A DNA stretch of 64,000 bases, taken from positions 1,453,283 through 1,517,282 of the forward strand of contig NZ_CP072800.1 of assembly GCF_017901155.1 (NCBI RefSeq). The letters are read 5' to 3'. Position 1 is the stretch's first letter. Each line of letters begins with the position of its first letter. Below are positions 28,847 through 38,525 of the stretch, in pieces. Made by a program: the position numbers and the translations under genes. Source of the stretch: Candidatus Thiothrix anitrata (GTDB lineage Bacteria > Pseudomonadota > Gammaproteobacteria > Thiotrichales > Thiotrichaceae). A model generated the notes under the pieces. The model worked only from the letters and a program-made list of their open reading frames with translations. It made no database searches and was not told the DNA's origin.

Positions 28847-30226
28847 ATGAATATCTTTCCTATCATCCTCGCGGCGGGTCAAGGAACCCGGATGCGTTCG
28901 GCTCTACCCAAGGTGTTGCACTCGATTGCAGGCAAACCGATGTTGCAACACGTGGTCGATGCCTGTGCAGCTTTGCAAAACCGTCAAGTAGCGTGCCACA
29001 TGGCGATTGTTTATGGGCACGGCGGCGAATTAGTGCGCGAACGCATTAGCGGTGAAAACCTCAACTGGGCGTTGCAATCAGTACAAAAAGGCACGGGTCA
29101 CGCGGTAGCGCAAGCGATTCATTTGGTGGATGCGGACGATATTGTACTGATTGCTTACGGTGATGTGCCGTTGATTCGTTCGGTCACGCTGCAAAGTCTG
29201 GCGCAGGGTTTGCAGGATTCCGCTTTGTGCATTTTGACTACGACGCTGACAAATCCTACCGGTTACGGGCGGATTGTGCGTAATGCGCAAGGGCAGGTGC
29301 AGGCGATTGTGGAAGAGAAAGATGCCAACGATACCCAGCGGCAAATTACCGAAGTGAATACCGGTTTTATCGCAGCACGCGGCGCGGATTTGAAGCGTTG
29401 GTTACAGCAACTGAGTCCGCAAAATGCTCAAGGTGAATATTACCTCACCGATTGCGTTGGCTTGGCGGTGGCGGAAGGCGGCAGCATTAATACTGTGTGT
29501 TGCAACGATCCGGTGGAAGTGGAAGGTGCGAATAACCGGGTGCAGTTAGCACGGCTGGAACGCGCTTGCCAGCAGCGTCAGGTGGAAAAGCTGATGTTAG
29601 CAGGTGCAACCGTGGCTGACCCAGCGCGGCTGGATATTCGTGGTACGGTTGAAACCGGGCAGGATGTGTTTTTAGACATCAATGTGGTGTTGATCGGTAA
29701 GGTCACTATCGGCAATAACGTGGTGATTGAAGCCGGTTGCGTGATTCAGGATGCTGAGATTGGCGACAATACGCACATTAAAGCGTATTCGGTGATTGAG
29801 TCGGCAGTGATCGCATCACACTGCGATATTGGCCCGTTTGCCCGTCTGCGCCCCGGCACGGTGCTGGCAGAAAAAGCCAAAATCGGCAATTTCGTGGAAA
29901 CCAAAAAAGCCCGTATTGGCAAAGGTAGCAAGGTTAATCATCTCAGTTACATTGGTGATACCGAAATGGGCGAGTCAGTCAATATTGGTGCAGGAACCAT
30001 TACCTGTAATTACGATGGCGCGAATAAGCACAAAACAGTCATCGGCGATAACGTTTTTGTGGGGTCGTGTACCCAGTTGGTGGCTCCGGTCACGATTGCA
30101 CAAGGCGCAACGATTGGCGCGGGTTCAACCATTACCAAAGATGCACCGGCTGATGAATTAACCCTGTCGCGTGCGAAACAAATGACCATGAAAGGCTGGC
30201 AGCGTCCGGTTAAGGAGAAAAAATAA
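28847..30226 (+). CDS. glmU: Bifunctional GlcNAc-1-P uridylyltransferase / GlcN-1-P acetyltransferase
   Basis: GlmU makes UDP-GlcNAc for peptidoglycan and lipopolysaccharide. The 459-residue protein has the N-terminal uridylyltransferase with [18 protein letters not shown] and the C-terminal left-handed beta-helix of hexapeptide repeats (about residues 250-450, [16 protein letters not shown] and later [20 protein letters not shown]). Length matches E. coli. It overlaps glmS by one base (TAATG), so the pathway genes are translated together. Confidence 0.97.
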   Translation: MNIFPIILAAGQGTRMRSALPKVLHSIAGKPMLQHVVDACAALQNRQVACHMAIVYGHGGELVRERISGENLNWALQSVQKGTGHAVAQAIHLVDADDIVLIAYGDVPLIRSVTLQSLAQGLQDSALCILTTTLTNPTGYGRIVRNAQGQVQAIVEEKDANDTQRQITEVNTGFIAARGADLKRWLQQLSPQNAQGEYYLTDCVGLAVAEGGSINTVCCNDPVEVEGANNRVQLARLERACQQRQVEKLMLAGATVADPARLDIRGTVETGQDVFLDINVVLIGKVTIGNNVVIEAGCVIQDAEIGDNTHIKAYSVIESAVIASHCDIGPFARLRPGTVLAEKAKIGNFVETKKARIGKGSKVNHLSYIGDTEMGESVNIGAGTITCNYDGANKHKTVIGDNVFVGSCTQLVAPVTIAQGATIGAGSTITKDAPADELTLSRAKQMTMKGWQRPVKEKK

Positions 30227-32064
30227 TGTGCGGTATTGTCGGCGCGGTAGCGCAACGTCCGGTGGTCGAAATTTTATTGGAAGGTTTACGTCGTTTGGAA
30301 TACCGGGGTTACGATTCCGCTGGTGTTGCCGTGGTGCGTGGGCAGGGTGATTTGGTACGTAGCCGTGCGCTGGGAAAAGTCGCAGCGTTGATGGCGCAGT
30401 TAAGTGTTGAACCGATTGATGGGCATTTAGGCATTGCGCACACCCGTTGGGCAACGCACGGTGTACCTGCTGAACGCAATGCGCATCCGCATTTCAGCGG
30501 TGAATGGGTCGGTTTGGTGCATAACGGTATTATTGAAAATCACGCGGATTTGCGTAAACGCTTGCAAGATACCGGATTTATTTTTACCTCTGACACCGAC
30601 ACCGAAGTGGTGGCGCATTTGGTGGACGTATTTCGCCGTCAGGGTTTGAGCCTGCTGGATTGCGTGTTGGCGGCGCGGTGTGAATTGCAGGGTGCTTACG
30701 CGCTGGCAGTGATTTCCCCGAATGAGCCGGATACCTTGATTGTGGCGCGGCAAGGCAGCCCGCTAGTGATTGGTTTGGGTATCGGTGAGAATTTTATTGG
30801 CTCAGATATTCAGGCAATGTTGCCGGTGACTAGCCGTTTCATTTATTTGGAAAACGGTGATGTGGCACGTATTACCCGCCACAAAGTCGATATTTACGAT
30901 GTGACGGGTGCGAAAGTTGAGCGTCCGGTCAAGCAATCCAGTGCGTGTTCGTTTGCGGCGGATTTGGGTGAATACCGCCATTTTATGCTCAAGGAAATCT
31001 TTGAACAGCCGCAATCCGTTGCCGCTACTTTGGAAGGGCGTTTGGCTGCGGATCACGTGTTGCCGTGTTTGCACGGGGTGAGCGACGCGCTGGAGCGTTT
31101 GGCGCAAGTTGACGAAGTGCAAATCATTGCTTGCGGAACCAGTTATCACGCGGGCTTGGTGGGGCGTTACTGGATTGAAGCCAATACCGATATTCCCTGC
31201 CAAGTGGAAGTCGCCAGCGAATACCGTTACCGTCGCCAGCCGCCGCGCAAAAATCTGTTGTTTGTGACGATTTCGCAATCAGGTGAAACCGCCGATACTT
31301 TGGCTGCACTCGAAAAAATCAAAGAAAATCATGGCAGTTTAGCCACTTTGACCATTTGTAATGTGGCGGAAAGCTCGCTGATCCGCGAATCGGATTTAGC
31401 CTTGATGACGGTTGCCGGGCCGGAAATCGGAGTGGCTTCCACCAAAGCCTTTACCACGCAATTGGTCGCATTGCAGTTGCTGATGGTATTGCTGATGCAA
31501 GCCAAAGGTGCGGATGCGGGCAAGATCGCTAAGATCGTGGATGATTTGCGTAAATTACCTGCTTTAATTGAGCAAGCGTTGGATTTGAATGCCACGATTG
31601 AAAAGCTTGCTGAGCATTTTATTGAGAAACACCACGCACTGTTTTTAGGGCGCGGTGAGTTGTACCCGATTGCGATGGAAGGTGCGCTTAAACTCAAGGA
31701 AATTTCCTACATTCACGCCGAAGCTTACCCCGCAGGTGAACTCAAGCATGGCCCGTTGGCGTTAGTCGATAGTGAGATGCCGATTGTCACGGTAGCACCC
31801 AACACTGCCTTGCTGGAGAAGTTAAAATCCAACTTGGAAGAAGTGCGTTCGCGGGGCGGTGTGTTGTACGTGTTTGCGGATCGTGAGGCGCATATTCAGG
31901 AGGCGGATAATTTGCATGTGTTGGAAATGCCGCATGTCCCGGAGTTACTGGCTCCGATTGTTTACACCCTGCCGTTGCAACTGCTGTCTTACCATGTCGC
32001 AGTCCAAAAAGGTACGGATGTGGATAAGCCGCGCAATTTAGCGAAGTCGGTAACAGTTGAGTAG
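30226..32064 (+). CDS. glmS: Glutamine-fructose-6-phosphate aminotransferase
   Basis: GlmS makes glucosamine-6-phosphate from fructose-6-phosphate and glutamine, the first step of amino-sugar synthesis. The 612-residue protein starts [21 protein letters not shown], with the catalytic Cys2 exposed after Met removal, and has two SIS domains ([17 protein letters not shown] and the [40 protein letters not shown] region) and ends [22 protein letters not shown] lies before the start. The 3' end contains the conserved sequence used by Tn7, but no Tn7 element follows. Confidence 0.97.
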   Translation: MCGIVGAVAQRPVVEILLEGLRRLEYRGYDSAGVAVVRGQGDLVRSRALGKVAALMAQLSVEPIDGHLGIAHTRWATHGVPAERNAHPHFSGEWVGLVHNGIIENHADLRKRLQDTGFIFTSDTDTEVVAHLVDVFRRQGLSLLDCVLAARCELQGAYALAVISPNEPDTLIVARQGSPLVIGLGIGENFIGSDIQAMLPVTSRFIYLENGDVARITRHKVDIYDVTGAKVERPVKQSSACSFAADLGEYRHFMLKEIFEQPQSVAATLEGRLAADHVLPCLHGVSDALERLAQVDEVQIIACGTSYHAGLVGRYWIEANTDIPCQVEVASEYRYRRQPPRKNLLFVTISQSGETADTLAALEKIKENHGSLATLTICNVAESSLIRESDLALMTVAGPEIGVASTKAFTTQLVALQLLMVLLMQAKGADAGKIAKIVDDLRKLPALIEQALDLNATIEKLAEHFIEKHHALFLGRGELYPIAMEGALKLKEISYIHAEAYPAGELKHGPLALVDSEMPIVTVAPNTALLEKLKSNLEEVRSRGGVLYVFADREAHIQEADNLHVLEMPHVPELLAPIVYTLPLQLLSYHVAVQKGTDVDKPRNLAKSVTVE

Positions 32065-32156
32065 TATTGAAAAACCCTATGATGGGGGCGCGTAAGCATT
32101 GAATCCCTTGTATATCCGTGAGGGTATTATTTCAGTACAATCTTATATTCTAATAA

Positions 32157-32178
32157 ACCAGCGGCTTGTGCCGCTGGT
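32157..32178 (+). terminator. Hairpin between glmS and sulP
   Basis: A perfect 9-bp stem (ACCAGCGGC / GCCGCTGGT) with loop TTGT is followed by GTTTGTTTA. It lies 92 bases after glmS and could terminate it, though the T-run is interrupted; it may instead be part of the sulP leader. Confidence 0.5.
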
Positions 32179-32228
32179 GTTTGTTTAGGGTTATGGGTTT
32201 TCAATCTACGTCGGAGGTATACACCGTA

Positions 32229-34004
32229 ATGGGTAATTGGCTTGTGTCACTATTGGGTGACTGGAAAGAACGTTTCACGCCTTACAAGAGTTGGTTGGGT
32301 GAGCTGAAAAATCCTGAGGTATTAAAAGCAGATGCGATGGCGGGTTTGACCGTGGCTCTGGTTTTGATCCCTCAGTCAATGGCTTACGCACAATTGGCGG
32401 GCTTGCCTGCGTATATCGGCTTATATGCTTCCTTTTTGCCGGTCATGGTGGCGGCGATTTTCGGTTCTTCGCGCCAATTGGGTACGGGGCCGGTAGCGGT
32501 GGTGTCGTTAATGTCGGCAGCAGCCATGCAGCCGTTCGCTTTACAGGGTTTGCCGATTGAAGCCATCGTGGTGTATTCCGCGTTGTTAGCGTTGATGATC
32601 GGGATATTCCAGTTGTCACTGGGCTTATTGCGTTTGGGTATCTTGGTCGACTTTTTATCGCATCCGGTGGTGGTGGGTTTCACCAATGCTGGGGCGTTGA
32701 TTATTGCCACCTCGCAAGTGCCAAAAATCTTTGGACTGAATATTAAGGCGGATCAGTTTGATCACTCTTATGAGTTCTGGTGGGCAACTCTCACCGCATT
32801 GCCCGATACGCAAATGACGACGTTTATCATTGGTGCATTCGCGTTGACCACGTTAATGATGTTGAAGAAGTACGCGCCACGTTTACCAGGGGTGTTAATT
32901 ACGGTGGTAGTGACAACCGTATTGTCATGGGCGGTGGATTTCAAAGGTATGGGTGGAAGTGTAGTTGGTTCTATCCCAGAAGGCTTGCCATCTTTCTCGT
33001 TACCGCTCGTTGAAATGGATTTTAAAACCTTTAGCTCATTGGCAATGACAGCGGTGGTGATTGGTCTGATTGGTTTTGTGGAGGCAATTTCCATTGCGAA
33101 AGCAATGGCTTCTCAGACGCGTCAGCGTTTGTCTGCAAACCAAGAATTGGTTGGTCAGGGTTTGTCAAATATGACATCAGGGGCGTTTGGTGGATACGCC
33201 GTGTCCGGCTCCTTCTCGCGCTCAGCGGTTAACTTTGCAGCGGGCGCAAGGACAGGTTTTTCTTCTGTTGTGACAGGCTTACTCGTTGGTTTGACCTTGT
33301 TGTTCCTAACTCCATTGTTGTATCACCTGCCACAAGCCACTCTTGCTGCGGTAATTATTATGGCAGTGATTAATTTGGTGAAAATAGCACCGATTAAGCA
33401 CGCATGGAAAGTGGAGCCGCACGATGGTGTGGTGGCGGTGGTGACGTTCTTGGCAACATTGGCATTCGCACCGCACTTGGATAAGGGTATTTTGTTGGGT
33501 GTGGTGCTGTCGTTAGGTTTGTTCTTGTATCGCACCATGAGTCCGAATCTTGTGGAAGTGGCGCGGGATGAGGATGGCACTATGCGTGATGCAGTGGCGC
33601 ATAATTTAAAAACCAGTGATACCATCGCGGTTTACCGTTTTGACGGGGATTTATATTTCGCCAATACCGGTTATCTGGAAGGGAAGTTACTCAACAATGT
33701 GTCCCAAAAGCCTAACTTGAAGGTTTTGATTTTAGATATGGAGGCAACGGGTCAGGTTGATTCAACCGGCGAAGAGATGCTTGAAAAGCTGGCAGATCGT
33801 CTCAAGTTCGCAGGTATTGAGTTCTATATTGCCCGTACTAAGTTGCGTGTTTACGAGGCATTTCAACGTTCAGGGCTGGCGACACATATTGGCGAGGAAC
33901 GCTTCTTCCGTGAACGCAAATACGCGATTAACTATGCGAAAGAGCAGTTTGGTGATGCACTTGATATTGAGCCTTTACAGCACTTTACTCCGGTAAAGGT
34001 CTGA
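32229..34004 (+). CDS. SulP family anion transporter with STAS domain
   Basis: SulP proteins carry sulfate, bicarbonate or other anions across the inner membrane. The 591-residue product has about 10-12 membrane segments (residues 35-430), the SulP signature around MAYAQLAGLPAYIGLYASFLP and LGTGPVAVVSL, GGYAVSGSFSRSAVNF in the core, and a C-terminal STAS domain (about 455-570) with LILDMEATGQVDSTGEEML. The ATG is preceded by GGAGGT at a 10-base gap; the frame is open further upstream through the hairpin. Substrate cannot be told from sequence; sulfate or bicarbonate would both suit a sulfur-oxidising autotroph. Confidence 0.92.
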   Translation: MGNWLVSLLGDWKERFTPYKSWLGELKNPEVLKADAMAGLTVALVLIPQSMAYAQLAGLPAYIGLYASFLPVMVAAIFGSSRQLGTGPVAVVSLMSAAAMQPFALQGLPIEAIVVYSALLALMIGIFQLSLGLLRLGILVDFLSHPVVVGFTNAGALIIATSQVPKIFGLNIKADQFDHSYEFWWATLTALPDTQMTTFIIGAFALTTLMMLKKYAPRLPGVLITVVVTTVLSWAVDFKGMGGSVVGSIPEGLPSFSLPLVEMDFKTFSSLAMTAVVIGLIGFVEAISIAKAMASQTRQRLSANQELVGQGLSNMTSGAFGGYAVSGSFSRSAVNFAAGARTGFSSVVTGLLVGLTLLFLTPLLYHLPQATLAAVIIMAVINLVKIAPIKHAWKVEPHDGVVAVVTFLATLAFAPHLDKGILLGVVLSLGLFLYRTMSPNLVEVARDEDGTMRDAVAHNLKTSDTIAVYRFDGDLYFANTGYLEGKLLNNVSQKPNLKVLILDMEATGQVDSTGEEMLEKLADRLKFAGIEFYIARTKLRVYEAFQRSGLATHIGEERFFRERKYAINYAKEQFGDALDIEPLQHFTPVKV

Positions 34005-34031
34005 TGAATAGTCTGTAACAGGTTAAGTGAG

Positions 34032-34055
34032 AGGCCACCTAGCGTGGCCTTTCTT
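34032..34055 (+). terminator. Terminator after the SulP gene
   Basis: A 7-bp stem (AGGCCAC / GTGGCCT) with loop CTAGC is followed by TTCTTTC. It sits 27 bases after the SulP stop and also lies downstream of the facing small gene. Confidence 0.65.
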
Positions 34056-34083
34056 TCGTCTGGAGTTCGGTTGTTCGTGCGGT

Positions 34084-34419
34084 TTAGTCCATTGCCACGC
34101 GGATAACATTGTCTGCGTTGGTTTCGACATGGAACGCGGCTTCTTTGACTCTATTATTCAGGCTAATCTGAGCGCGATAAGAACCGGGGGGGAGCTGTAC
34201 TGTACCTGTATGTCGGGGGAGTATGGCAGCAGGATGTTGTCGGTCGTTGATGCTAAAAATTGTCCAGTAAGCCTCTTGTAATGCAGGTTGACCATTTAAC
34301 GTTGCAACCAATCGAACCTTACTGGTGAGATTGGCGTGAGCAACATTGTATACACTGCCACTGGTTATCAGCAAAAAAGTCAGCCCAGCAGCTATCATCC
34401 GGGAATAATGCAAGTGCAT
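34084..34419 (-). CDS. Small exported protein of unknown function
   Basis: The 111-residue product is not recognised. It has an N-terminal signal-like segment (MIAAGLTFLLITSGSVYNVAHA) and a mature part of about 80 residues that looks like a single beta-sandwich domain, with ATLNGQPALQEAYWTIFSI, LPPGSYRAQISLNNRVKEAAFHVE. That pattern of PPGxYxAxxxxxxxxxxxxFxV resembles prealbumin-like or carboxypeptidase regulatory-like folds seen in periplasmic proteins; this is inference from strand pattern only. A strong GGAGGGAAGCT ribosome-binding site precedes the ATG. Leftward, before moaC in gene order but separated from it by 126 bases. Confidence 0.7.
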   Translation of the reverse strand: MHLHYSRMIAAGLTFLLITSGSVYNVAHANLTSKVRLVATLNGQPALQEAYWTIFSINDRQHPAAILPRHTGTVQLPPGSYRAQISLNNRVKEAAFHVETNADNVIRVAMD

Positions 34420-34545
34420 AGCTTCCCTCCTTACGCTTGGTTGTTGTTTTCAAAAGGTGGTTGTGAATATCAGCTTAATGCCACATTAGCATAAGAAATG
34501 CGCAAATACTAGGCGGTTTTTTGAGATGTTTCCTCGGTTGTACCC

Positions 34546-35028
34546 TTAGGTCGGAGCTGCCCAGTTGCCGGATTTGCCACCGGATTTATGCAGTAGGCGG
34601 ATGTTCTCCATAATCATGCCTTTATCCACTGCTTTACACATGTCGTAAATAGTTAATAAGGTGATTTGCACCGCAGTGAGTGCTTCCATTTCCACACCGG
34701 TTTGGCCGAGAGTTTCTGTGGTGACAGTGCAGGTAATAATGGGGGGTAGTGTTTGGTGGGTTAGTACTACGTCGACATGGGTGAGTGCCAACGGGTGGCA
34801 TAGTGGAATGAGGTCAGCGGTTCTTTTAGAGGCCATGATTCCGGCAATTCGGGCGATGCCAAGGACATCGCCTTTTTTATGATTACCTTGCAGAATCTTT
34901 TCTAAGGTGTTGGCTTGCATCCGAATGCTGCCGCAGGCAATGGCGATGCGTTTGGTGGATGTCTTATTGCCAACATCCACCATGTGTGCTTGCCCTTGGG
35001 CGTTAAAATGCGTTAGTTCACTCGACAT
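34546..35028 (-). CDS. moaC: Cyclic pyranopterin monophosphate synthase
   Basis: MoaC converts the MoaA product to cyclic pyranopterin monophosphate in molybdenum cofactor synthesis. The 160-residue product begins [22 protein letters not shown] and contains [21 protein letters not shown] and [10 protein letters not shown], which include the catalytic histidine and lysines of the family. Length matches E. coli (161 aa). No ribosome-binding site is evident, and it starts 14 bases after ctpA, so it is probably read through from that gene. Other moa genes are elsewhere. Confidence 0.95.
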   Translation of the reverse strand: MSSELTHFNAQGQAHMVDVGNKTSTKRIAIACGSIRMQANTLEKILQGNHKKGDVLGIARIAGIMASKRTADLIPLCHPLALTHVDVVLTHQTLPPIITCTVTTETLGQTGVEMEALTAVQITLLTIYDMCKAVDKGMIMENIRLLHKSGGKSGNWAAPT

Positions 35029-35042
35029 TGCAAGGGGTGGTC

Positions 35043-36488
35043 TTACTTTTGAGCTTCAGGGGTGGTTTTAGGGTTGTGGCTTTGTACTAAAACCATACCT
35101 TTGAGGATATTCAATGCTTCAAACAGTTGATAATCCTCTTCTGCTAAGCCTTTTTGGGCTTTATCATCTGCTTTGTCGGCTTGTTTGTCGTCGGTTGTAG
35201 CATTTGAGTCAGAGGCTGGTTTCTCTTTCGGCTTGTTTTCAGTCGGTGTTTCTGTCTGTGCTGGTACTGCTGTATCTTCCGCTTGTTGCTTTGTGGAAGG
35301 GTTGGACAGGTGTTTGCTTAAATTGACTTCCGAAATGGGGTCGAAGGCATTGTCATCAGCATCTTTGTCTTCAGTCACTTTCAGTGATTTTAGGGTGATG
35401 TCGGGTACAATGCCTTCTGCCTGAATGGATCGCCCGGCTGGGGTGAAATAACGTGCGGTTGTGAGTTTTACTGCGGTTTTTTCATCCAATGGTAATACGG
35501 TTTGTACAGAGCCTTTCCCGAAGGTTTTTTGTCCGATAATTAAGGCGCGTTTGTGATCCTGCAAAGCACCCGCAACGATTTCTGAGGCAGATGCGGAGCC
35601 TTGGTTGGTAAGTACTACAATTGGCGCACCGTTGACTACATCTCCCTTGTTAGCGGTGTATTCCATTTTCGCGTCTTCAACACGGCCTTCGGTATAGACG
35701 ATTTTTCCGGTTTCTAAAAAGGCATCAGAAACACCAACTGCCGCATTTAGCACGCCGCCGGGGTTGTTGCGCAAATCTAAGACAATACCACGCAGATTGT
35801 CTTTGTTTTCTTTCTTTAGGTTATCCACCGCTTCTAGTAGAGCTTCTGTGGTTTTTGCTTGGAAGCTGGTAATGCGCACATAACCATAGCCAGATTCCAG
35901 TAAGCGGCTTTTCACGCTCTTGACTTGAATGATGGCGCGTTTTAGGGTGACCTTGAAGGGTTTGTCTTTACCTTCGCGTACAATCATTAAGTTGATGCTG
36001 GTGCCTGGCTTACCACGCATGAGTTTGACGGCATCATTGAGTGACATGCCTTTTACGGGGGTGTCATCTAGGCGAATAATCAGGTCGCCAGATTGTAAAC
36101 CTGCTTTTTGTGCTGGGGTATCGTCAATCGGCGAAATGACTTTGACGAAACCGTCTTCCATGCCGACCTCAATACCCAAGCCGCCAAATTCACCACTGGT
36201 GCCTACCTGTAATTCTTTGAATTCTTCGGCATCCAAATACGCGGAGTGTGGATCAAGACCGGTCAACATGCCTCGGATGGCATTGGTCATTAGGTCTTTG
36301 TCTTTTACTTCTTCAACATAGCTGTCTTTGACGCGTGAATACACCTCAGAAAACTGCTGAAGCTCTTCTAGTGGCGGCGCGGCCTGAACGGTTTGTTTGA
36401 AAGCAAAAACATTTAAGCTAATGCTAGTGGTTGCACCAATCAAAATGCCAGCAATGATGCCAGTTAGAATGCGGTAGCGTGTATGCAT
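35043..36488 (-). CDS. Carboxy-terminal processing protease CtpA (S41A)
   Basis: A periplasmic, membrane-anchored serine protease of the S41A family that trims or degrades envelope proteins. The 481-residue product has an N-terminal membrane segment (residues 7-29), a PDZ domain (about 95-180, with [29 protein letters not shown]), and the protease core with the Ser-Lys dyad, Ser300 in GSASASE and Lys325 in TFGKGSVQ. The C-terminus has a 90-residue low-complexity extension rich in K, D, T and A. It is downstream of an envC-type gene, an arrangement common in gammaproteobacteria, where both act on cell-wall turnover. Confidence 0.93.
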   Translation of the reverse strand: MHTRYRILTGIIAGILIGATTSISLNVFAFKQTVQAAPPLEELQQFSEVYSRVKDSYVEEVKDKDLMTNAIRGMLTGLDPHSAYLDAEEFKELQVGTSGEFGGLGIEVGMEDGFVKVISPIDDTPAQKAGLQSGDLIIRLDDTPVKGMSLNDAVKLMRGKPGTSINLMIVREGKDKPFKVTLKRAIIQVKSVKSRLLESGYGYVRITSFQAKTTEALLEAVDNLKKENKDNLRGIVLDLRNNPGGVLNAAVGVSDAFLETGKIVYTEGRVEDAKMEYTANKGDVVNGAPIVVLTNQGSASASEIVAGALQDHKRALIIGQKTFGKGSVQTVLPLDEKTAVKLTTARYFTPAGRSIQAEGIVPDITLKSLKVTEDKDADDNAFDPISEVNLSKHLSNPSTKQQAEDTAVPAQTETPTENKPKEKPASDSNATTDDKQADKADDKAQKGLAEEDYQLFEALNILKGMVLVQSHNPKTTPEAQK

Positions 36489-36645
36489 AAAATTAGTTTT
36501 CTCCGGTTCTTAAGCTGCCTGCATCCATGTGGATGGCATTGTTTTGCCAGGATTTGCGCCAGCGTTTCGCCGCAAGTGTACCATCTTGTGGTGAAAATGC
36601 ACTTGCGTTGTTGTAAAAAAGGTTTGGGCGGTTATGTATGGTCGC

Positions 36646-37863
36646 TTAGCGACACCAACGAGCTGGATTTTGTGGTGTTTTACCTTGGCGAATTTCAAAG
36701 TATAAGCCATCCCGGCTTTGTCCGCCGGATGAGCCAACTGCCGCGATGGTTTCATTGGCATTGACGATGGTGCCTTCCTTTTTATACACCGCACGGTTGT
36801 ATCCATACAAACTGATGTAGTTATTGTCATGTTCAATGATGATCATATGTCCGTAAGTGTCCATCCAGCCTGCAAATATTACTCTGCCACGCGCCACAGC
36901 TTTAACTTTGCTACCGCCAGGAGCACTAATCACTACGCCGCGCCAGCGTTGTTTTTCATTTTTGGCGGAGTTGTAGGGGTGAATGATTTTTCCAGAAACA
37001 GGCCAAGAGAGGCTGCCCTTAAGGGTGGAAAATGCTTTATCAGGTGTAAACCGCGCTTTGACCGGGGTAGCGGTAGTATCTGGTTTCTTCTCGGTGGCTT
37101 TTGAGGTATTTTTTTGAGGTGGTGTATCTTTAGCTGTCTTGGGTGGCGCGTTGGTGGCTTTTTGTTCGGCACTGGATAATCGTTCAATAATTTCGGCGAG
37201 GCTAGCATCTTCCTTACGTAATTTTTCGAGACGTTTTTGTTTTGCGCGTGAGTCGCTGTTCATCTTTTGTAGGCGGTCACTGCGTTCCGCTAGGGTATGC
37301 GTGAGTTCTGCTTTGTCTTTTTCTTGGGTTTGTTCCAAGTTTTGTAGGTATCGACGATCTTTGTCAATGGTGAGTCGCAGGGTTTGTAGTTCCGTTAAGG
37401 TTTTCTGTATGGAGTGAATGCGTTTAACTCGGCTTGTATTCATGTAGTCAAAGTAACGCATGGTGCGGCTGATGTCGGAAGGGTCGTCCTGACGTAGCAG
37501 TAAGCGCAAATGAGATTCTTCCCCCGCTGTGTACAGTGCCTGAAGTTGTTGAGCAAGCCCTGTTCGCTGAATATTAAGTTCGGACTCTTGCTTGAGTTTT
37601 TTGTCGTTAGCAGTTTGTAGGCGTGCTACGGTTTCTTCGATTTTCTTTTCTGTTTGATGAAGCCGCTGAGAGACATCAGACAGTTTTTTCTCTGTGCGAG
37701 TTACTTCCGCTTGTAATGCATCGAAGCTGCTTTGAGTGGCATTCAAGCTGCTGGAGAGTTGTTTGATTTCTTGCTTTACTTGCTGCTGGCGTTTTGGGTC
37801 TGCGGCATCTGCTAAACCGGTACTAAGCAGCAGTACTAGCGTTAAAAAAGAATAAATTTTCAT
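36646..37863 (-). CDS. envC: EnvC-like murein hydrolase activator
   Basis: EnvC activates the amidases AmiA and AmiB at the division site. The 405-residue product has a signal peptide (MKIYSFLTLVLLLSTGLADA), a long coiled coil (residues 25-225, rich in K, E, Q, L), a K/T/P linker, and a C-terminal LytM-like domain (about 280-405). In that domain the zinc-binding motifs are degenerate: the HxGxD position reads RWRGVVI and the final HxH region reads LYFEIRQG, as in EnvC, so it is an activator rather than an enzyme. Size fits E. coli EnvC (419 aa). Leftward, with a 157-base gap before ctpA. Confidence 0.85.
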   Translation of the reverse strand: MKIYSFLTLVLLLSTGLADAADPKRQQQVKQEIKQLSSSLNATQSSFDALQAEVTRTEKKLSDVSQRLHQTEKKIEETVARLQTANDKKLKQESELNIQRTGLAQQLQALYTAGEESHLRLLLRQDDPSDISRTMRYFDYMNTSRVKRIHSIQKTLTELQTLRLTIDKDRRYLQNLEQTQEKDKAELTHTLAERSDRLQKMNSDSRAKQKRLEKLRKEDASLAEIIERLSSAEQKATNAPPKTAKDTPPQKNTSKATEKKPDTTATPVKARFTPDKAFSTLKGSLSWPVSGKIIHPYNSAKNEKQRWRGVVISAPGGSKVKAVARGRVIFAGWMDTYGHMIIIEHDNNYISLYGYNRAVYKKEGTIVNANETIAAVGSSGGQSRDGLYFEIRQGKTPQNPARWCR

Positions 37864-37968
37864 CCGTTCATCGGAATTCCGAATGGTTACATGGGGTGGA
37901 GTCTATCACAAGACTGGGATTGTGTTGTATCGGTTCATTGAAAGCACCGTACAATATCCCTTATAGGG

Positions 37969-37997
37969 GTGACAGTGAGCAAGGCAAAGTATATTAT
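37969..37997 (+). promoter_or_regulatory. Predicted promoter of the ArsR-family regulator
   Basis: GTGACA and TATTAT are separated by 17 bases, 87 bases before the regulator's ATG. The -10 box is contained in the left arm of an AT-rich inverted repeat, as expected of an autoregulated ArsR gene. Confidence 0.5.
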
Positions 37998-38018
37998 CGT
38001 ATTTGTTTATAATAATAT
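37991..38018 (+). promoter_or_regulatory. Candidate operator: AT-rich inverted repeat over the promoter
   Basis: ATATTAT and ATAATAT form a perfect 7-bp inverted repeat with a 14-base spacer, placed on the -10 box and the transcription start of the regulator gene. Binding of an ArsR-type dimer here would block its own promoter. The AT-rich content makes chance occurrence possible. Confidence 0.4.
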
Positions 38019-38083
38019 GCTGGTAATGACCCTGACGTGTTAGGGTTGTCTTTTGGGAATATCAAAGTCTTCAGTGAGGAAAA

Positions 38084-38428
38084 ATGGAAAGTATGGCACT
38101 TGGCAGTAACTGTGATTTTACAATTGAGGATATGTTAGTCAAGGAAGAGGATATTGACCGTGCCTCCCGTTCTTTGAAGGCGATTTCGCATCCTTTGCGC
38201 TTGAAAATACTGTGCGTTTTGGGGGATAAGGAAGTTAGCGTGCAAGATATTGTCGATAATGTTGGCACATCCCAAAGTAATATTTCCCAGCATTTGGCAA
38301 TTTTGCGTGATAAGGGTATTTTGGCATCGCGTAAGGATGCTAATCGCGTGTATTACCGCGTCGGTGATTATCGTACTTTGCGCTTGATTAGCATGATGCA
38401 GGAAGTTTTTTGTACTGCACCTCACTGA
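38084..38428 (+). CDS. ArsR-family regulator resembling persulfide sensors SqrR/BigR/YgaV
   Basis: The 114-residue protein has a winged helix-turn-helix (about residues 28-93: SLKAISHPLRLKILCVLGD, VGTSQSNISQHLAILRDKGIL, RVYYRVGD). It carries Cys44 in helix 2 (KILCVL) and Cys110 near the C-terminus (EVFCTAPH), 66 residues apart, the same placement as the reactive pair of SqrR and close to YgaV. A third cysteine, Cys10, also has an N-terminal counterpart in SqrR. The metal sites of ArsR/SmtB proteins are absent. It precedes a rhodanese gene, which supports a reactive-sulfur signal. Function inferred, not shown. Confidence 0.85.
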   Translation: MESMALGSNCDFTIEDMLVKEEDIDRASRSLKAISHPLRLKILCVLGDKEVSVQDIVDNVGTSQSNISQHLAILRDKGILASRKDANRVYYRVGDYRTLRLISMMQEVFCTAPH

Positions 38429-38492
38429 GGCTGGGTGTGTTGATGCAGAAAAAAGGGCTTGAGGGGTTTACGCCATTCTTCGGTGTGTATAT

Positions 38493-38519
38493 CTTTAGCC
38501 ACTGTTTTTAGCTAAAGGA
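38493..38519 (+). promoter_or_regulatory. Hairpin covering the ribosome-binding site of the rhodanese gene
   Basis: CTTTAGC and GCTAAAG form a perfect 7-bp stem with an 11-base loop. The right arm overlaps the AAAGGA ribosome-binding site, which stands 6 bases before the GTG start. In the RNA this could reduce translation initiation or respond to a factor; whether it matters is unknown. Confidence 0.4.
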
Positions 38520-38525
38520 TCTAGT

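Noticed and set aside
31990-32228. Tn7 insertion at the glmS 3' end
   Set aside because: The conserved attachment sequence region is present as in any glmS gene, but no Tn7 ends or tns genes follow; the next gene is SulP.
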